Shown piece after piece: positions 34,242 through 43,166 of a DNA stretch of 64,000 bases. The translations under genes and the position numbers were made by a program. The stretch covers positions 2,852,001 through 2,916,000 of the forward strand of contig OZ245021.1 of NCBI GenBank assembly GCA_965223775.1, read 5' to 3'. This DNA is from JAJDXW01 sp965223775 (GTDB lineage: Bacteria > Pseudomonadota > Gammaproteobacteria > HK1). The notes below the pieces were generated by a model. The model was not told where the DNA came from, made no database searches, and saw only the letters and a program-made list of their open reading frames with translations. The first letter of the stretch is position 1. Each line of letters begins with the position of its first letter.

Positions 34242-34619
34242 ATGAGCAGGATGAACGACGGGACTGACGATCGGTTCACCCTCTACGATCTCAAGGTCGA
34301 GGTCGTCGCGACCGGCCGGCCGATGGTCTGCGATCACCGGGAGGGAGAGCACTTTCTGGTGATCGGCGAGAAGATCGTGTTTCCGGAAAGCGGGAGGCGG
34401 AGCTTCCCCCTGTACCCGCTCGCGGCGTTGCTCCCTCTGCTTCCCGCGAAGCAGCGCACCACCGCGGCCAGCGACTGGATGACCACCGATGCGGAGGTGG
34501 CCTGCCCCGATCCGCACTGCGGCGCCCGGTTCCGCATCACCCGCATCGGGCGGCGCTCCTTCCGCCATGCCGAGACCTCGGCCGTGCCCCAGCCGCCCGA
34601 GGACGGCGGAACGCCGTGA
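34242..34619 (+). CDS. TIGR04076 family protein
   Basis: A 125-residue protein matching the uncharacterised TIGR04076 family: LYDLKVEVVATGRPMVCDHR, then HFLVIGEKIVFPE, the PLYPLAALLPLLPAKQR segment, DWMTTDAEVACPDPHCGARF and ITRIG. Cysteines in PMVCDH and ACPDPHCG could bind metal. The function of the family is unknown. The stop overlaps the GTG start of the aldo/keto reductase gene, so the two are translationally coupled and probably act together. Confidence 0.85.
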   Translation: MSRMNDGTDDRFTLYDLKVEVVATGRPMVCDHREGEHFLVIGEKIVFPESGRRSFPLYPLAALLPLLPAKQRTTAASDWMTTDAEVACPDPHCGARFRITRIGRRSFRHAETSAVPQPPEDGGTP

Positions 34620-35785
34620 CGGCGCGAAGCGGGGAGGGCGCAGTCGAGACGGTCGCGCTCCGGCCCGGATACCGCATTTCGCGCCTCATCAAGGGGGGCT
34701 GGCAGCTCGCGGGCGATCACGGTCCGGTGGAGCCCGAGCGGGCGGTGGCCGACATGGCCGCGTTCGTCGACGCCGGGGTCTTCACTTTCGACTGCGCCGA
34801 CATCTATACCGGCGTCGAGGAGATGATCGGCGCCTTCCTCACCCGGCTTGCGGCCGCGCGCGGCGCTGCGGCCGCCGCGCAAGTCAGGGTCCACACCAAG
34901 TACGTGCCCGATCTCGCGGCGCTCGACCGGGTCGACCGGGCCGCGGTCGCGAAGGTGATCGATCGTTCGCTCGCGCGCCTCGGCCGCGATCGGCTGGACC
35001 TCGTGCAGTTCCATTGGTGGGACCACGCGGCGCCCGGCGCGGCGGCATGCGCGGGGCACCTGGCCGCGCTCCAGGCGGAGGGGAAGATCGATCGCATCGG
35101 GGTCACGAACTTCGACCACCGCCACCTCGCCGAGATCACCGCGGCCGGCGTCGACGTGGTCTCCGCGCAGGTGCAGTACTCGCTGCTCGACCGGCGTCCC
35201 GAGGGCGGCTTCATCGACTGGGCTTGCGACAACAAGGTGGCGGTCTTCGCCTACGGCTCGCTCGCCGGGGGTTTTCTGACGGACCGGTGGCTTGGCGAGT
35301 CCGACCCCGGCTTTGCATTCGAGAACCGCTCGCTGGTGAAGTACCGGCTGATCATCGAGGAGTTCGGGGGGTGGGAGCTTTTCCAGGACCTCCTCCGGGC
35401 CCTCCGCGACATCGCCGACCGGCGCGGCGCCGACATCGCGGCGGTCGCGGTCCGGGCCATGCTCGACCCCCCGGGGGTCGCAGCGGTCATCCTCGGGGCG
35501 CGCTACGCCGACCGGCTGCGCGACACCCTTCGGGTCTTGTCCATCGTCCTCGACGAGGACGACCGCCGCGCGGTCCGCGCGGTGCAGGCCCGCGCCGAAG
35601 GACCGTCCGGTCCGGTCTACGGCCTGGAACGCGACCGGAATGGTCCGCACGGACGGATCATGAAGTACGGTCTTCAGGAGGCGCACGGCCCCGCGCCGAG
35701 GAGCGCGCGCGAGGCTTTCACGGAATCGGACCGCCGAATCCCGGGGCCGCCCGCGCCGAGGAGCGCGGACGAGGCTCCGAGATGA
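34616..35785 (+). CDS. Aldo/keto reductase with repetitive C-terminal tail
   Basis: The 389-residue protein has the AKR barrel and its tetrad: D and Y in FDCADIYTG, K in VHTKYVPD and H in VQFHWWDH. The cofactor-binding end (VAVRAMLDPPGVAAVILGAR) is intact. After the barrel comes a 40-residue tail containing PAPRSAREA and, 20 residues later, PAPRSADEA, produced by a 60-base direct duplication. GTG start overlaps the TIGR04076 stop, and the stop overlaps livG by four bases (ATGA), tying it to the transporter operon. The tail is unusual for the family. Confidence 0.87.
   Translation: MTARSGEGAVETVALRPGYRISRLIKGGWQLAGDHGPVEPERAVADMAAFVDAGVFTFDCADIYTGVEEMIGAFLTRLAAARGAAAAAQVRVHTKYVPDLAALDRVDRAAVAKVIDRSLARLGRDRLDLVQFHWWDHAAPGAAACAGHLAALQAEGKIDRIGVTNFDHRHLAEITAAGVDVVSAQVQYSLLDRRPEGGFIDWACDNKVAVFAYGSLAGGFLTDRWLGESDPGFAFENRSLVKYRLIIEEFGGWELFQDLLRALRDIADRRGADIAAVAVRAMLDPPGVAAVILGARYADRLRDTLRVLSIVLDEDDRRAVRAVQARAEGPSGPVYGLERDRNGPHGRIMKYGLQEAHGPAPRSAREAFTESDRRIPGPPAPRSADEAPR
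35691..35776 (+). repeat. 60-bp direct repeat within the aldo/keto reductase tail
   Basis: CCGCGCCGAGGAGCGCG begins at 35691 and at 35751; the 26-base copies differ at two positions. The spacing of 60 bases keeps the frame and explains the duplicated PAPRSA peptide just before the livG start. Confidence 0.7.
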
Positions 35786-36552
35786 GCGAGCCGCTGCTCG
35801 CGGTGGAGGGGCTCACCAAGCGGTTCGGCAGCCTCCAGGCCGTCGACCGGGTGGACTTCACCGTGGAGGCAGGCGCTCTCGACGGACTGATCGGGCCGAA
35901 CGGGGCGGGCAAGACGACCCTGTTCAACACCGTCTCCGGCCTGCTTTCGCCCGACGAAGGCAGCGTCCGGCTCGCGGGACGGCGGATCGACGGTCTGGCC
36001 CCGCACCGGGTGTTCGCCGCCGGTCTCGCGCGCACCTTCCAGATCCCTCGCCCGTTCCCGGAAATGACGGTCCTCGAGAACGTGATGCTGGTGCCCCGGA
36101 ACCAGGCTGGCGAGCGGTTCTGGAACAACTGGCTCGCACCCGCGACGGTGCGCCGGGAGGAGGTCCGCAACCGCGAACGGGCCCGCGAAATCATCGCCTT
36201 CTGCGGGCTCGATCCGGTGATGACGGATCTCGCGCGGACGCTCTCGGGGGGCCAGCTCAAGCTGCTGGAGCTCGCACGGGCGTTGATCGCGGAGCCGCGG
36301 ATCATCCTCCTCGACGAGCCCGCCGCCGGCGTCAACCCGGTGCTCATGGAAACCCTGGTGGAGAAGATCGTCGCGCTCAACGCGCGCGGGCACGCCTTCC
36401 TCATCATCGAGCACAACATGGACCTCGTGATGTCGATCTGCCGGCGGATCATGGTGATGGCCCAGGGGCGTCTCATCTACTCCGGCCGTGCCGAGGGCGC
36501 CCGGCGCGACGCCGCGGTTCTGGACGCCTATCTGGGAGATATCGCGGGATGA
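35782..36552 (+). CDS. livG: Branched-chain amino acid type ABC transporter ATP-binding protein LivG
   Basis: A 256-residue ATPase of the LivG class: Walker A GPNGAGKTT, Q-loop in ARTFQIPRPFPEM, signature TLSGGQLKLLELARAL, Walker B IILLDEPAAGVNP and the switch histidine in LIIEHNMDLVM. The insertion between Q-loop and signature is typical of LivG rather than LivF. It is the first of five consecutive genes livGFHMK on the same strand. Substrates of such systems range from branched-chain amino acids to amides, urea and aromatic acids. Confidence 0.93.
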   Translation: MSEPLLAVEGLTKRFGSLQAVDRVDFTVEAGALDGLIGPNGAGKTTLFNTVSGLLSPDEGSVRLAGRRIDGLAPHRVFAAGLARTFQIPRPFPEMTVLENVMLVPRNQAGERFWNNWLAPATVRREEVRNRERAREIIAFCGLDPVMTDLARTLSGGQLKLLELARALIAEPRIILLDEPAAGVNPVLMETLVEKIVALNARGHAFLIIEHNMDLVMSICRRIMVMAQGRLIYSGRAEGARRDAAVLDAYLGDIAG

Positions 36553-36562
36553 GGGGGCCGGC

Positions 36563-37306
36563 ATGAGCGCCGCGGTGCTTCGGGCGGACGCGGTGGTGGC
36601 CGGCTATCGCCCCGATTCTCCGATTCTGCACGGGGTCTCGGTCGAGGTTCGCAAGGGGGAGGTGGTGACGATCGTCGGCCCGAACGGCGCCGGCAAGTCC
36701 ACCCTCGTGAAGGCGATCGCGGGGCTGGTCACGGTCTCGTCCGGCAGCATCCGGATGGACGGGCACGAGATCGCCAACACTCCCGCGCACCGGCTGCCGG
36801 CCCGGGGGGTGACCTACGTGCCGCAGACCGACAACGTGTTCCGAACCCTCACCGTGCACGAGAATCTCCGGGTCGGCGCCGCCCCGCTGCCGCGCCGGGC
36901 CGCGGCCGCGAGGTTCGAGGCCGCCTACGCCGCCTTCCCGCCGCTTGAACAAAGGCGCGACCGCAAGGCGCACGTGCTCTCCGGCGGCCAGCGCCAGATG
37001 CTCGCGATCGCACGGGCCCTCGTTCCCGAGCCGGCATTGATCCTGCTGGACGAGCCGACCGCCGGTCTGGCTCCGAGGATAGTGGCCGAGGTGTTCGACA
37101 TGGTGCGGGGCCTCGCCGCGCGGGGCGTCGCGGTGCTGATGGTCGAGCAGAACGCGCGCGCCGCCCTCGGCATCTCGGACCGGGGCTACGTGCTGGCCGA
37201 AGGCCGCAACCGCCTCGAAGGCGAGGCGGCGGCGCTCGCCGCGAACGCCGACCTCGGGGCGGTGTTCCTCGGCCGGCGGACCGGCGGCGCGCGAGCGCCT
37301 TCCTGA
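36563..37306 (+). CDS. livF: Branched-chain amino acid type ABC transporter ATP-binding protein LivF
   Basis: The 247-residue partner ATPase has GPNGAGKST, the LivF-specific VTYVPQTDNVFRTLTVHENL, signature VLSGGQRQMLAIARAL, Walker B LILLDEPTAGLAP and MVEQNARAALGISD. It starts ten bases after livG and overlaps livH by one base. The shorter loop between Q-loop and signature distinguishes it from LivG. It forms the heterodimeric motor with LivG. Confidence 0.93.
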   Translation: MSAAVLRADAVVAGYRPDSPILHGVSVEVRKGEVVTIVGPNGAGKSTLVKAIAGLVTVSSGSIRMDGHEIANTPAHRLPARGVTYVPQTDNVFRTLTVHENLRVGAAPLPRRAAAARFEAAYAAFPPLEQRRDRKAHVLSGGQRQMLAIARALVPEPALILLDEPTAGLAPRIVAEVFDMVRGLAARGVAVLMVEQNARAALGISDRGYVLAEGRNRLEGEAAALAANADLGAVFLGRRTGGARAPS

Positions 37307-38211
37307 TGTTCTTCCAGCACGTCGCGGACGGCATCCTGAGCGGTGCGATCATCTCGCTCGGCGCGATCGGTCTCACCCTCACCATGCGGATCCTTCGCTT
37401 CGCCAACTTCGCCCACTCCGAGCTGCTCACCTGGGGCGCCTATTCGGCGCTCGTCTTCGCCGGCTTCTTCGTGGCGATGGACGAAGCGATCGGCGGCCCC
37501 ATCGGCCCGCTGTCGTTCGGCTGGGCGCTGGTGGTCGCCGCGGTGCTTGCCGGGGGGCTGACCGCCGGGCTCGCCCTGCTCCTCGACCGGCTGGTCTTCG
37601 CGAGGCTCCGTCGCCATGCCGGCCACATGACCCTGGTCTTCGCCTCCTTCGGGGTGGCGCTCCTCGTGCGCAACGTCATCCTCATGGGGTTCGGCCCCGA
37701 CCCGTTCTACTACTCGAACGAGCTGCAGATCGCCGTGCGCATCGCCGGCGTCAAGGTGATGCCGGATCAGGTCTTCGTGCTCGGCCTCGCCGCGGTGCTG
37801 GTGGTGCTCCTGCATCTGTTCATGACGCGCAGCCGCACCGGCGTCCACATGCGGGCGGTGGCCGAGAACCCGCCCCTCGCCCGGGCGAGCGGGGTGGACG
37901 CGGACGCCATCGTTCGCTGGACCTGGATCATCGGCGCGACCGGCGCCGCCGTCGCGGGCGTGCTCTACGGACTCACCGTGCAGCTTCGCCCCGAGCTCGG
38001 CTTCAGCCTGATCCTGCCCCTCTTCGCGGCCGCGATCCTCGGCGGGACCGGCAGCCTCTACGGTGCGGTGATCGGGGGGCTCATCGTGGGGCTCTCCGAG
38101 AACCTCTCGGTGATGGTGATCCCCTCGAGCTACAAGCCGGCCGTGCCCTTCCTGCTGATCCTCGCGATCCTCTACTTCCGGCCCCAGGGGCTCTTCGGCG
38201 AGCCGCGATGA
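37306..38211 (+). CDS. livH: Branched-chain amino acid type ABC transporter permease LivH
   Basis: The 301-residue membrane protein has about eight hydrophobic helices and the LivH landmarks GAIGLTLTMRILRFANFAHSE near the start, RAVAENPPLARASGVDAD (coupling region) and the C-terminal ILAILYFRPQGLFGEP. ATG overlaps the livF stop. It pairs with LivM to form the inner membrane channel. Confidence 0.92.
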   Translation: MFFQHVADGILSGAIISLGAIGLTLTMRILRFANFAHSELLTWGAYSALVFAGFFVAMDEAIGGPIGPLSFGWALVVAAVLAGGLTAGLALLLDRLVFARLRRHAGHMTLVFASFGVALLVRNVILMGFGPDPFYYSNELQIAVRIAGVKVMPDQVFVLGLAAVLVVLLHLFMTRSRTGVHMRAVAENPPLARASGVDADAIVRWTWIIGATGAAVAGVLYGLTVQLRPELGFSLILPLFAAAILGGTGSLYGAVIGGLIVGLSENLSVMVIPSSYKPAVPFLLILAILYFRPQGLFGEPR

Positions 38212-39155
38212 TCGGCGTCTTCTCGTACCTGGTGTTCTTCTTCATCATCGCCCTCATCCTCGGGGTTGCGGTGCTGGGACTCAACCTGCAATGGGGATTC
38301 ACCGGCCTGTTCAACGCCGGCGTCGCGGGCTTCATGGCGGTCGGCGGCTATGCCACCGCGATCCTGATCGGGCCGTCGCGCGAGGCGGTCGCGGGCGGGT
38401 TCGAGTTGCCCTTCGTGCTCGGGCTCGCGGGCGCAATGGCCGCGGCCGGGGTGGCGGCGGTCATTGTCGGGGTCGCCACCGTGCGGCTGCGCGAGGAATA
38501 CCTCGCGGTCGCGACCTTCGGCATCGCGATCTCCATCCAGCTCGTGGCTCTCAACTGGGAGTACCTCACCGGCGGGACCCTCGGCCTCATCGGCATTCCC
38601 AACCCGGCGGCGGGCTTCACCGACGGCCCGCTCTCCCGAAACGTTCTCTACCTCGGTATCGTGCTGGCCGCGGCCGGTCTGACCTACGCGGGGCTCGGGC
38701 GGATCGTGCAGTCGCCGTGGGGTCGCACCCTGAAGGCAATCCGCGAGGACGAGACGGCCGCGGCATCGCTCGGCAAGGACCCGGTGCGCCTGCGCCTCGA
38801 AGCCTTCGTGCTCGGCAGCGCGGTCATGGGCCTCGCGGGGGGGCTCTACGTGGGCTTCATCGGCTACGTGAGTCCCTTCGATTTCCAGCCGATCCTGACC
38901 TTCCAGATCTGGACCATGCTGATCGTCGGCGGCAGCGCCAACAACCGCGGGGCACTGCTGGGGGCGGTCCTGGTCTGGGCCATCTGGACCACCAGCGGCT
39001 TCATCATCTCGAAGGTGGTGCCGCCGGCCATGCAAGTGCAGTCGGGTGCGCTGCAGGCGGTGCTGATTGGTCTGCTGCTGGTCGCGATGCTCCTCTTTCG
39101 GCCGCGCGGTTTCATCGGCGAGGAGGAGCACGTCTCGCGGCACGTCCGCCCCTGA
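38208..39155 (+). CDS. livM: Branched-chain amino acid type ABC transporter permease LivM
   Basis: A 315-residue permease with the LivM pattern: LGLNLQWGFTGLFNAGVAGF early on, the VRLREEYLAVATFGIAISIQ segment, KAIREDETAAASLGKDPVRL coupling motif, and the C-terminal MLLFRPRGFIGEEEHVSR. It overlaps livH by four bases. About nine to ten hydrophobic segments are visible. It completes the transmembrane part of the importer. Confidence 0.92.
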   Translation: MIGVFSYLVFFFIIALILGVAVLGLNLQWGFTGLFNAGVAGFMAVGGYATAILIGPSREAVAGGFELPFVLGLAGAMAAAGVAAVIVGVATVRLREEYLAVATFGIAISIQLVALNWEYLTGGTLGLIGIPNPAAGFTDGPLSRNVLYLGIVLAAAGLTYAGLGRIVQSPWGRTLKAIREDETAAASLGKDPVRLRLEAFVLGSAVMGLAGGLYVGFIGYVSPFDFQPILTFQIWTMLIVGGSANNRGALLGAVLVWAIWTTSGFIISKVVPPAMQVQSGALQAVLIGLLLVAMLLFRPRGFIGEEEHVSRHVRP

Positions 39156-39330
39156 ACGGCGCCGCCTCGCGGTCCGGCCGGAGACCGCCCGGTCCGGGTC
39201 CGCGCCGCACCCCGGCCGCCGGCCGGCGACGAGCGTGCAAACCATTCGGGCATGGGTCCGGGTTTCTATCCTTGCCTCCGGCGCGATACGATGGGCGACT
39301 CTCCCCAACATTCGAGCGAGGAGCAATAGC

Positions 39331-40605
39331 ATGAGTATCCTGCGAAACGGGTTGACTCTCGCCGCCGCCGCGGCCGTTCTCGCGGCTCTCGGCGCCGGGC
39401 GCGCCGCGGCGGAAGACTGCACCATCAAGCTCGGCGTGGTGCTTCCGGTGAGCGGCCCGATGGGCCTCGTCGGCGAGCGCATCGCGCAGACCGGGCGCTT
39501 CGCGGTAGACGTCTACAACGAAGCGGGGGGCGTCAAGGGCTGCAAGGTCGAGTACATGCTCCGCGACACCCAGGGCCAGTCCACCGTCGGCGTCGATGCG
39601 GCCAAGAGCCTGGTCGATATCGAGGGCGTGTCGGTGCTGGTCGGCGCGATCTCGAGCGGCGTCAGCCTTCCGATCCTCACCTCCGTCGCGGTTCCTTCCA
39701 AGATCACCCAGATCTCCTGCTGCTCCTCGTCGGAGAGCTTCACCGCCCTCGCCGAGGAAGGGAAGACCGAGGGGTACTGGTTCCGCACCTACGCGACGAA
39801 CCGCAGCCAGGCGGCGATGGGGGCTCTGCTCACCACGAGCAAGGGCTACGAGAAGACCGCGGTGATCTACGTCAACACCGACTTCGGGGTGGGTCTGGCC
39901 AAGCGCTTCGAGCAGGACATCCCCAAGCTCGGCGGCTCGATCACCAAGATGATCGCCTACAACGAGAGCCAGCAGAGCTATCGGGCCGAGGTGACCTCGG
40001 CGATGGAGGGCGACCCCGACTCGCTGTTCCTGGTCGCCTTCCCGGTGGATGGGGCCACGATCACCCGCGAATGGCTCTCGCTCGGCGGCACCGGCAACCT
40101 CGTCGTCAACAACTCGCTCCGCTCGGCGGACTATCTCGAGGCCGTGGGCACAAAGCATCTGACCGGTCTCGTGGGCTACGACAGCGCCCAGCCGCGCACG
40201 GAGTCGGTGGCGACCTTCAACGACATGTTCGAGGCGCGGTTCGACGGCCCGCCCGACGGGCCCGGCCTGCACTCCATGTTCGATGCGGTGACCGTCGTCC
40301 TGCTGGCGATGGAAGCGTCGGGGGATATCGACGGCACGTCGATCCGGGACAACGTTCGCAAGGTGACCGCGGCCGATGGCGAGCCGGTCCACCCCGGTCC
40401 GGAAGGCATGCGCAAGGCGAAGGATCTGATCGCGGCCGGCAAGGCCATCCGCTACGTGGGGGCGACGGGTCCCCTGCAGTTCGACGAGAACGGCGACGTC
40501 CAGGCCCCCAAGCTGACGTGGCGGTTCGAGGGCGACCGGAACGTGGAGATGGATTACTACTCCATCGAGGACGTCGCCGAGCTCATCATGAAGCTCGACA
40601 ACTGA
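39331..40605 (+). CDS. livK: Branched-chain amino acid type ABC transporter substrate-binding protein LivK
   Basis: A 424-residue periplasmic protein with a Sec signal peptide (cleavage likely after AAA near residue 27) and a mature start CTIKLGVVLPVSGPMGLVGE typical of type I binding proteins of this class. DTQGQSTVGVDAAKSLVD and LVGAISSGVSLPI line the ligand cleft. ATG at 39331 follows GCGAGGAGC. Unlike the common order, the binding-protein gene closes the operon and is separated from livM by 175 bases, so it may have its own promoter. A strong terminator follows. The FNDMFEARFDGPPDGPGLHS style suggests a short-chain amide or urea-like ligand group, but this is only an impression. Confidence 0.9.
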   Translation: MSILRNGLTLAAAAAVLAALGAGRAAAEDCTIKLGVVLPVSGPMGLVGERIAQTGRFAVDVYNEAGGVKGCKVEYMLRDTQGQSTVGVDAAKSLVDIEGVSVLVGAISSGVSLPILTSVAVPSKITQISCCSSSESFTALAEEGKTEGYWFRTYATNRSQAAMGALLTTSKGYEKTAVIYVNTDFGVGLAKRFEQDIPKLGGSITKMIAYNESQQSYRAEVTSAMEGDPDSLFLVAFPVDGATITREWLSLGGTGNLVVNNSLRSADYLEAVGTKHLTGLVGYDSAQPRTESVATFNDMFEARFDGPPDGPGLHSMFDAVTVVLLAMEASGDIDGTSIRDNVRKVTAADGEPVHPGPEGMRKAKDLIAAGKAIRYVGATGPLQFDENGDVQAPKLTWRFEGDRNVEMDYYSIEDVAELIMKLDN

Positions 40606-40637
40606 GGGGGGTGATCTCCCTTCGCAAGGAACGCGGA

Positions 40638-40667
40638 CGGGGGCGCCGGAAGGCGCCCCCGTTTTCC
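40638..40667 (+). terminator. Rho-independent terminator after livK
   Basis: CGGGGGCGCC (40638-40647) pairs perfectly with GGCGCCCCCG (40652-40661) around a GGAA tetraloop and is followed by TTTT. It lies 33 bases after the livK stop and closes the transporter operon. Confidence 0.88.
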
Positions 40668-40708
40668 TCCGGCGCCCTTGCCGCGCCGAACGGGCCTTCG
40701 AAAGCCCC

Positions 40709-41101
40709 ATGACCGGCCGGCGTACCCACGTCCTCTCGGGCTCGAAGTACGAGGAGTTGGCCGGCTACGCCCGCGCCGTCGTGGTGGACGACCGCATCTT
40801 CGTCTCCGGCACGGTCGGGGTCGACTTCAAGACCGGCGCCATGCCCGAGACGGCCGAGGGCCAGGCGAACCAGGCCCTCGACACCATCGAACGGGCGCTC
40901 GCGGAGGCGGGCTCGGGCCTGAACGACGTGGTGAGGGTGCGGGTCTACGTGCCGGACCCGGACGACGTGGTCGCCGTGTCGGGGGTGCTCAAGGCCCGCT
41001 GCGGAGCGGCCCGCCCCGCCAACACGACCGTCTGCGCCCCTCTCGCGGTGCCCGACTGCCGGGTCGAGATCGAGGTGGACGCAATCCGGGGCTCGGGATA
41101 G
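40709..41101 (+). CDS. RidA family enamine/imine deaminase
   Basis: The 130-residue protein matches the RidA/YjgF/YER057c family: YARAVVVDDRIFVSGTVGVD near the start, ANQALDTIERALAEAGSGLN in the central helix, and the conserved arginine in the C-terminal half (ARPANTTVCAPLAVPDCRVE). RidA proteins hydrolyse reactive enamines and imines released by PLP or flavin enzymes. It precedes the amidohydrolase by 63 bases and probably belongs to the same catabolic operon. Which RidA subgroup it belongs to cannot be read by eye. Confidence 0.87.
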   Translation: MTGRRTHVLSGSKYEELAGYARAVVVDDRIFVSGTVGVDFKTGAMPETAEGQANQALDTIERALAEAGSGLNDVVRVRVYVPDPDDVVAVSGVLKARCGAARPANTTVCAPLAVPDCRVEIEVDAIRGSG

Positions 41102-41164
41102 AGCTCCTTTCCGGCCCCGTTGTGCGCGAGGCCGGTTGTCTCGTTCCCTGAGGAGCGGTCTGCG

Positions 41165-42184
41165 ATGGCGACAAACGACGAATGGCTGGCCCGCACGGTC
41201 GAGCCGACCCTCGATCCGGATCTGCCGATCTGCGATCCGCATCATCACCTCTGGGACCTCCGGGCCGAAATGGTCGCGCCCCGCTATCTCCTCGACGAGT
41301 TCCTCGTGGACCTCGCGAGCGGACACAACATCGTGTCGACGGTGTTCATCGAGTGCGGCGCCATGTTCAAGGCCGGCGGACCCGAGGAGCTGCGTCCGAT
41401 CGGCGAGACGGAGTTCGTCGCCGGCATCGCGGCGATGAGCGAGTCGGGGCGGTACGGTCCGACGCGAGTAGCCGCGGGCATCGTCGGCACCGCCCACCTG
41501 TGGCGGGGCGATGCGGCGGCGGAGGTGCTCGATCGCCAGGTCGAGGCGGCCGGCGGGCGTTTCCGCGGCATCCGGCAAGGCGGTGCGTGGCATGAGAGCC
41601 CGGCGGTGCCCAATCACCGCACCGAGCCCGCGCCGGACATGTACCTCGACTCCCGGTTTCGGGAGGGGTTCCGGCACCTCGCCCCGCGCGGGCTCTCGTT
41701 CGAGGGGTGGTGCTACCACCCCCAGATCCCCGCGTTGACCGATCTCGCGCGGACCTTTCCCAATACCACCATCATCCTCGATCACTTCGGCGGACCCATC
41801 GGGATCGGGCCGTACGCGGGCAGGGCGGACGAGGTATTCGACGAATGGCGGCACGCGATCGGCCCGCTCGCCGAATGCCCGAACGTGCACGCCAAGCTCG
41901 GCGGCATCGCTATGAAGGTCAACGGGTTCGGTTGGCACCTGCGCGATGCGTCCCCGTCGAGCGAGGAGTTGATGGAGGCGACCCGCCGCTACTACGAACA
42001 TGCCATCGAGGTCTTCGGCGTCGAGCGTTGCATGTTCGAATCGAACTTCCCGGTCGAGAAGGTGAGCTGCAGCTACCGCGTGCTGTGGAACTCGTTCAAG
42101 CGGCTCACCGCGGGCTGGTCGGCCAGCGACCGTGCGCACCTCTTCCACGACACCGCGGCCCGGGTCTATCGCCTCGAGCCCTGA
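41165..42184 (+). CDS. Amidohydrolase family protein (lactonase/decarboxylase-like TIM barrel)
   Basis: A 339-residue protein of the Amidohydro_2 family. The metal-binding entry motif is ICDPHHHLWDL, with further barrel elements FRGIRQGGAWHES, TTIILDHFGGPIGIG and the ending RCMFESNFPVEKVS. Relatives are lactonases such as L-fucono- or 2-pyrone-4,6-dicarboxylate lactonase and some decarboxylases. ATG at 41165 follows GAGGAGCGG. The context (RidA, DUF1028, enolase-superfamily enzyme, LLM flavoenzyme) suggests ring opening or lactone cleavage in a catabolic route. Confidence 0.88.
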   Translation: MATNDEWLARTVEPTLDPDLPICDPHHHLWDLRAEMVAPRYLLDEFLVDLASGHNIVSTVFIECGAMFKAGGPEELRPIGETEFVAGIAAMSESGRYGPTRVAAGIVGTAHLWRGDAAAEVLDRQVEAAGGRFRGIRQGGAWHESPAVPNHRTEPAPDMYLDSRFREGFRHLAPRGLSFEGWCYHPQIPALTDLARTFPNTTIILDHFGGPIGIGPYAGRADEVFDEWRHAIGPLAECPNVHAKLGGIAMKVNGFGWHLRDASPSSEELMEATRRYYEHAIEVFGVERCMFESNFPVEKVSCSYRVLWNSFKRLTAGWSASDRAHLFHDTAARVYRLEP

Positions 42185-42217
42185 GCCCGCCGAACCGAAC
42201 CGGAGAGACCCCGATGA

Positions 42218-42307
42218 ACCGAGGCGTTTGCGGAGAAGGACTTTCGCGAGGTCATCCGGGAGCGCGACGCTCCGTGGAGCGACTACGGCGAACGGCCCAA
42301 GGACTGA
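42218..42307 (+). pseudogene. Short unidentified C-terminal gene remnant
   Basis: A 29-codon frame after a stop reads EAFAEKDFREVIRERDAPWS then DYGERPKD before TGA at 42305. Its codon use and composition look protein-like and it contains no start, so it may be the tail of a deleted gene. I do not recognise the family. A short hairpin (CCCCCT-GGA-AGGGGG, about 42313-42327) follows and could act as a terminator between the converging genes. Confidence 0.25.
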
Positions 42308-42337
42308 TTGCAACGCCCCCTGGAAGGGGGTGCCGCG

Positions 42338-43048
42338 TCAGCCCGCGGCGGGATCGTTCTCTCGCGCCCAGGCGTCCTGCGGCGGCGTCTCGGCCGGTGA
42401 CCGCGCCCGCAGGGCGTAGTAGGGCAGGTAGATCCGGTATCGCTCGTAGAGACGTCGGAGCTCGCCCACCGCGTCGTCGTGGAGGTCGACCCGAAGGTCG
42501 AGGTCTTCGACGATGTCCGGACCTCGCACGACGAGGGCGCTCGATCGTTCGGGGAGGTGCGTCCCGTCCGGGGCCGCCTGCCCGCCCGCGTCCCGTCCCG
42601 CCTCGATGGCCGCGAGCAGGCGTTCGGGCAGGTCGTCGTTCACTCGTTCGCGCCACGAGGCAGCCATCGCCTGCACCGTTGCTTCCCCGGCGAGCACGTT
42701 CCCGAAGACCGCGAACCCGTTGCCCGTGACGTGTCCGGACCAGGGCCGGGTATGCGGGCCGGTATGGGCCGCGACCCGGCCGTCCGCGGTCGCGATGACG
42801 ACCTGGCGCCAGTCGAAGCCTGGGTCCGCCGTCGCGAGCCGGGCGAGGACCGGCTGCGGGTCCGCCGCCTCGCGGAGCGCCGCCACGCCAATCGGACCCA
42901 GGGCGGGGTTGGCGAACGCCTGGGTGGAGAGCGCCGCGACCCCGCGCTCGATGAACGGGCAGTAGCCACCCACGCCGATCGAGTAGGTCGTGATGCCGAT
43001 GCCGAGCCGGCCGCTCTCCGGGCAGGCCCCGATGACCGTGTATGTCAT
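42338..43048 (-). CDS. DUF1028 domain protein
   Basis: The 236-residue protein matches DUF1028: start MTYTVIGACPESGRLGIGIT, the GVGGYCPFIERGVAALSTQA segment, AANPALGPIG-like FANPALGPIGVAAL, and VTGNGFAVFGNVLAG with EATVQAMAASW. The family has an Ntn-hydrolase-like fold and unknown function, and often lies in operons with RidA, amidohydrolases or peptidases. ATG at 43048 follows GAAGGACGG. It converges with the amidohydrolase gene. Confidence 0.87.
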   Translation of the reverse strand: MTYTVIGACPESGRLGIGITTYSIGVGGYCPFIERGVAALSTQAFANPALGPIGVAALREAADPQPVLARLATADPGFDWRQVVIATADGRVAAHTGPHTRPWSGHVTGNGFAVFGNVLAGEATVQAMAASWRERVNDDLPERLLAAIEAGRDAGGQAAPDGTHLPERSSALVVRGPDIVEDLDLRVDLHDDAVGELRRLYERYRIYLPYYALRARSPAETPPQDAWARENDPAAG

Positions 43049-43166
43049 GTTCCGTCCTTCGATGTCACTTGATGCGTGCTCAGCCCGCCCCGGTCGGATC
43101 CGCGGAACCGGTACGGTCATGTGAAAGGAGGCTCCGAGTTGCGAGCATGGTGCGCGGGGTCGGCCG

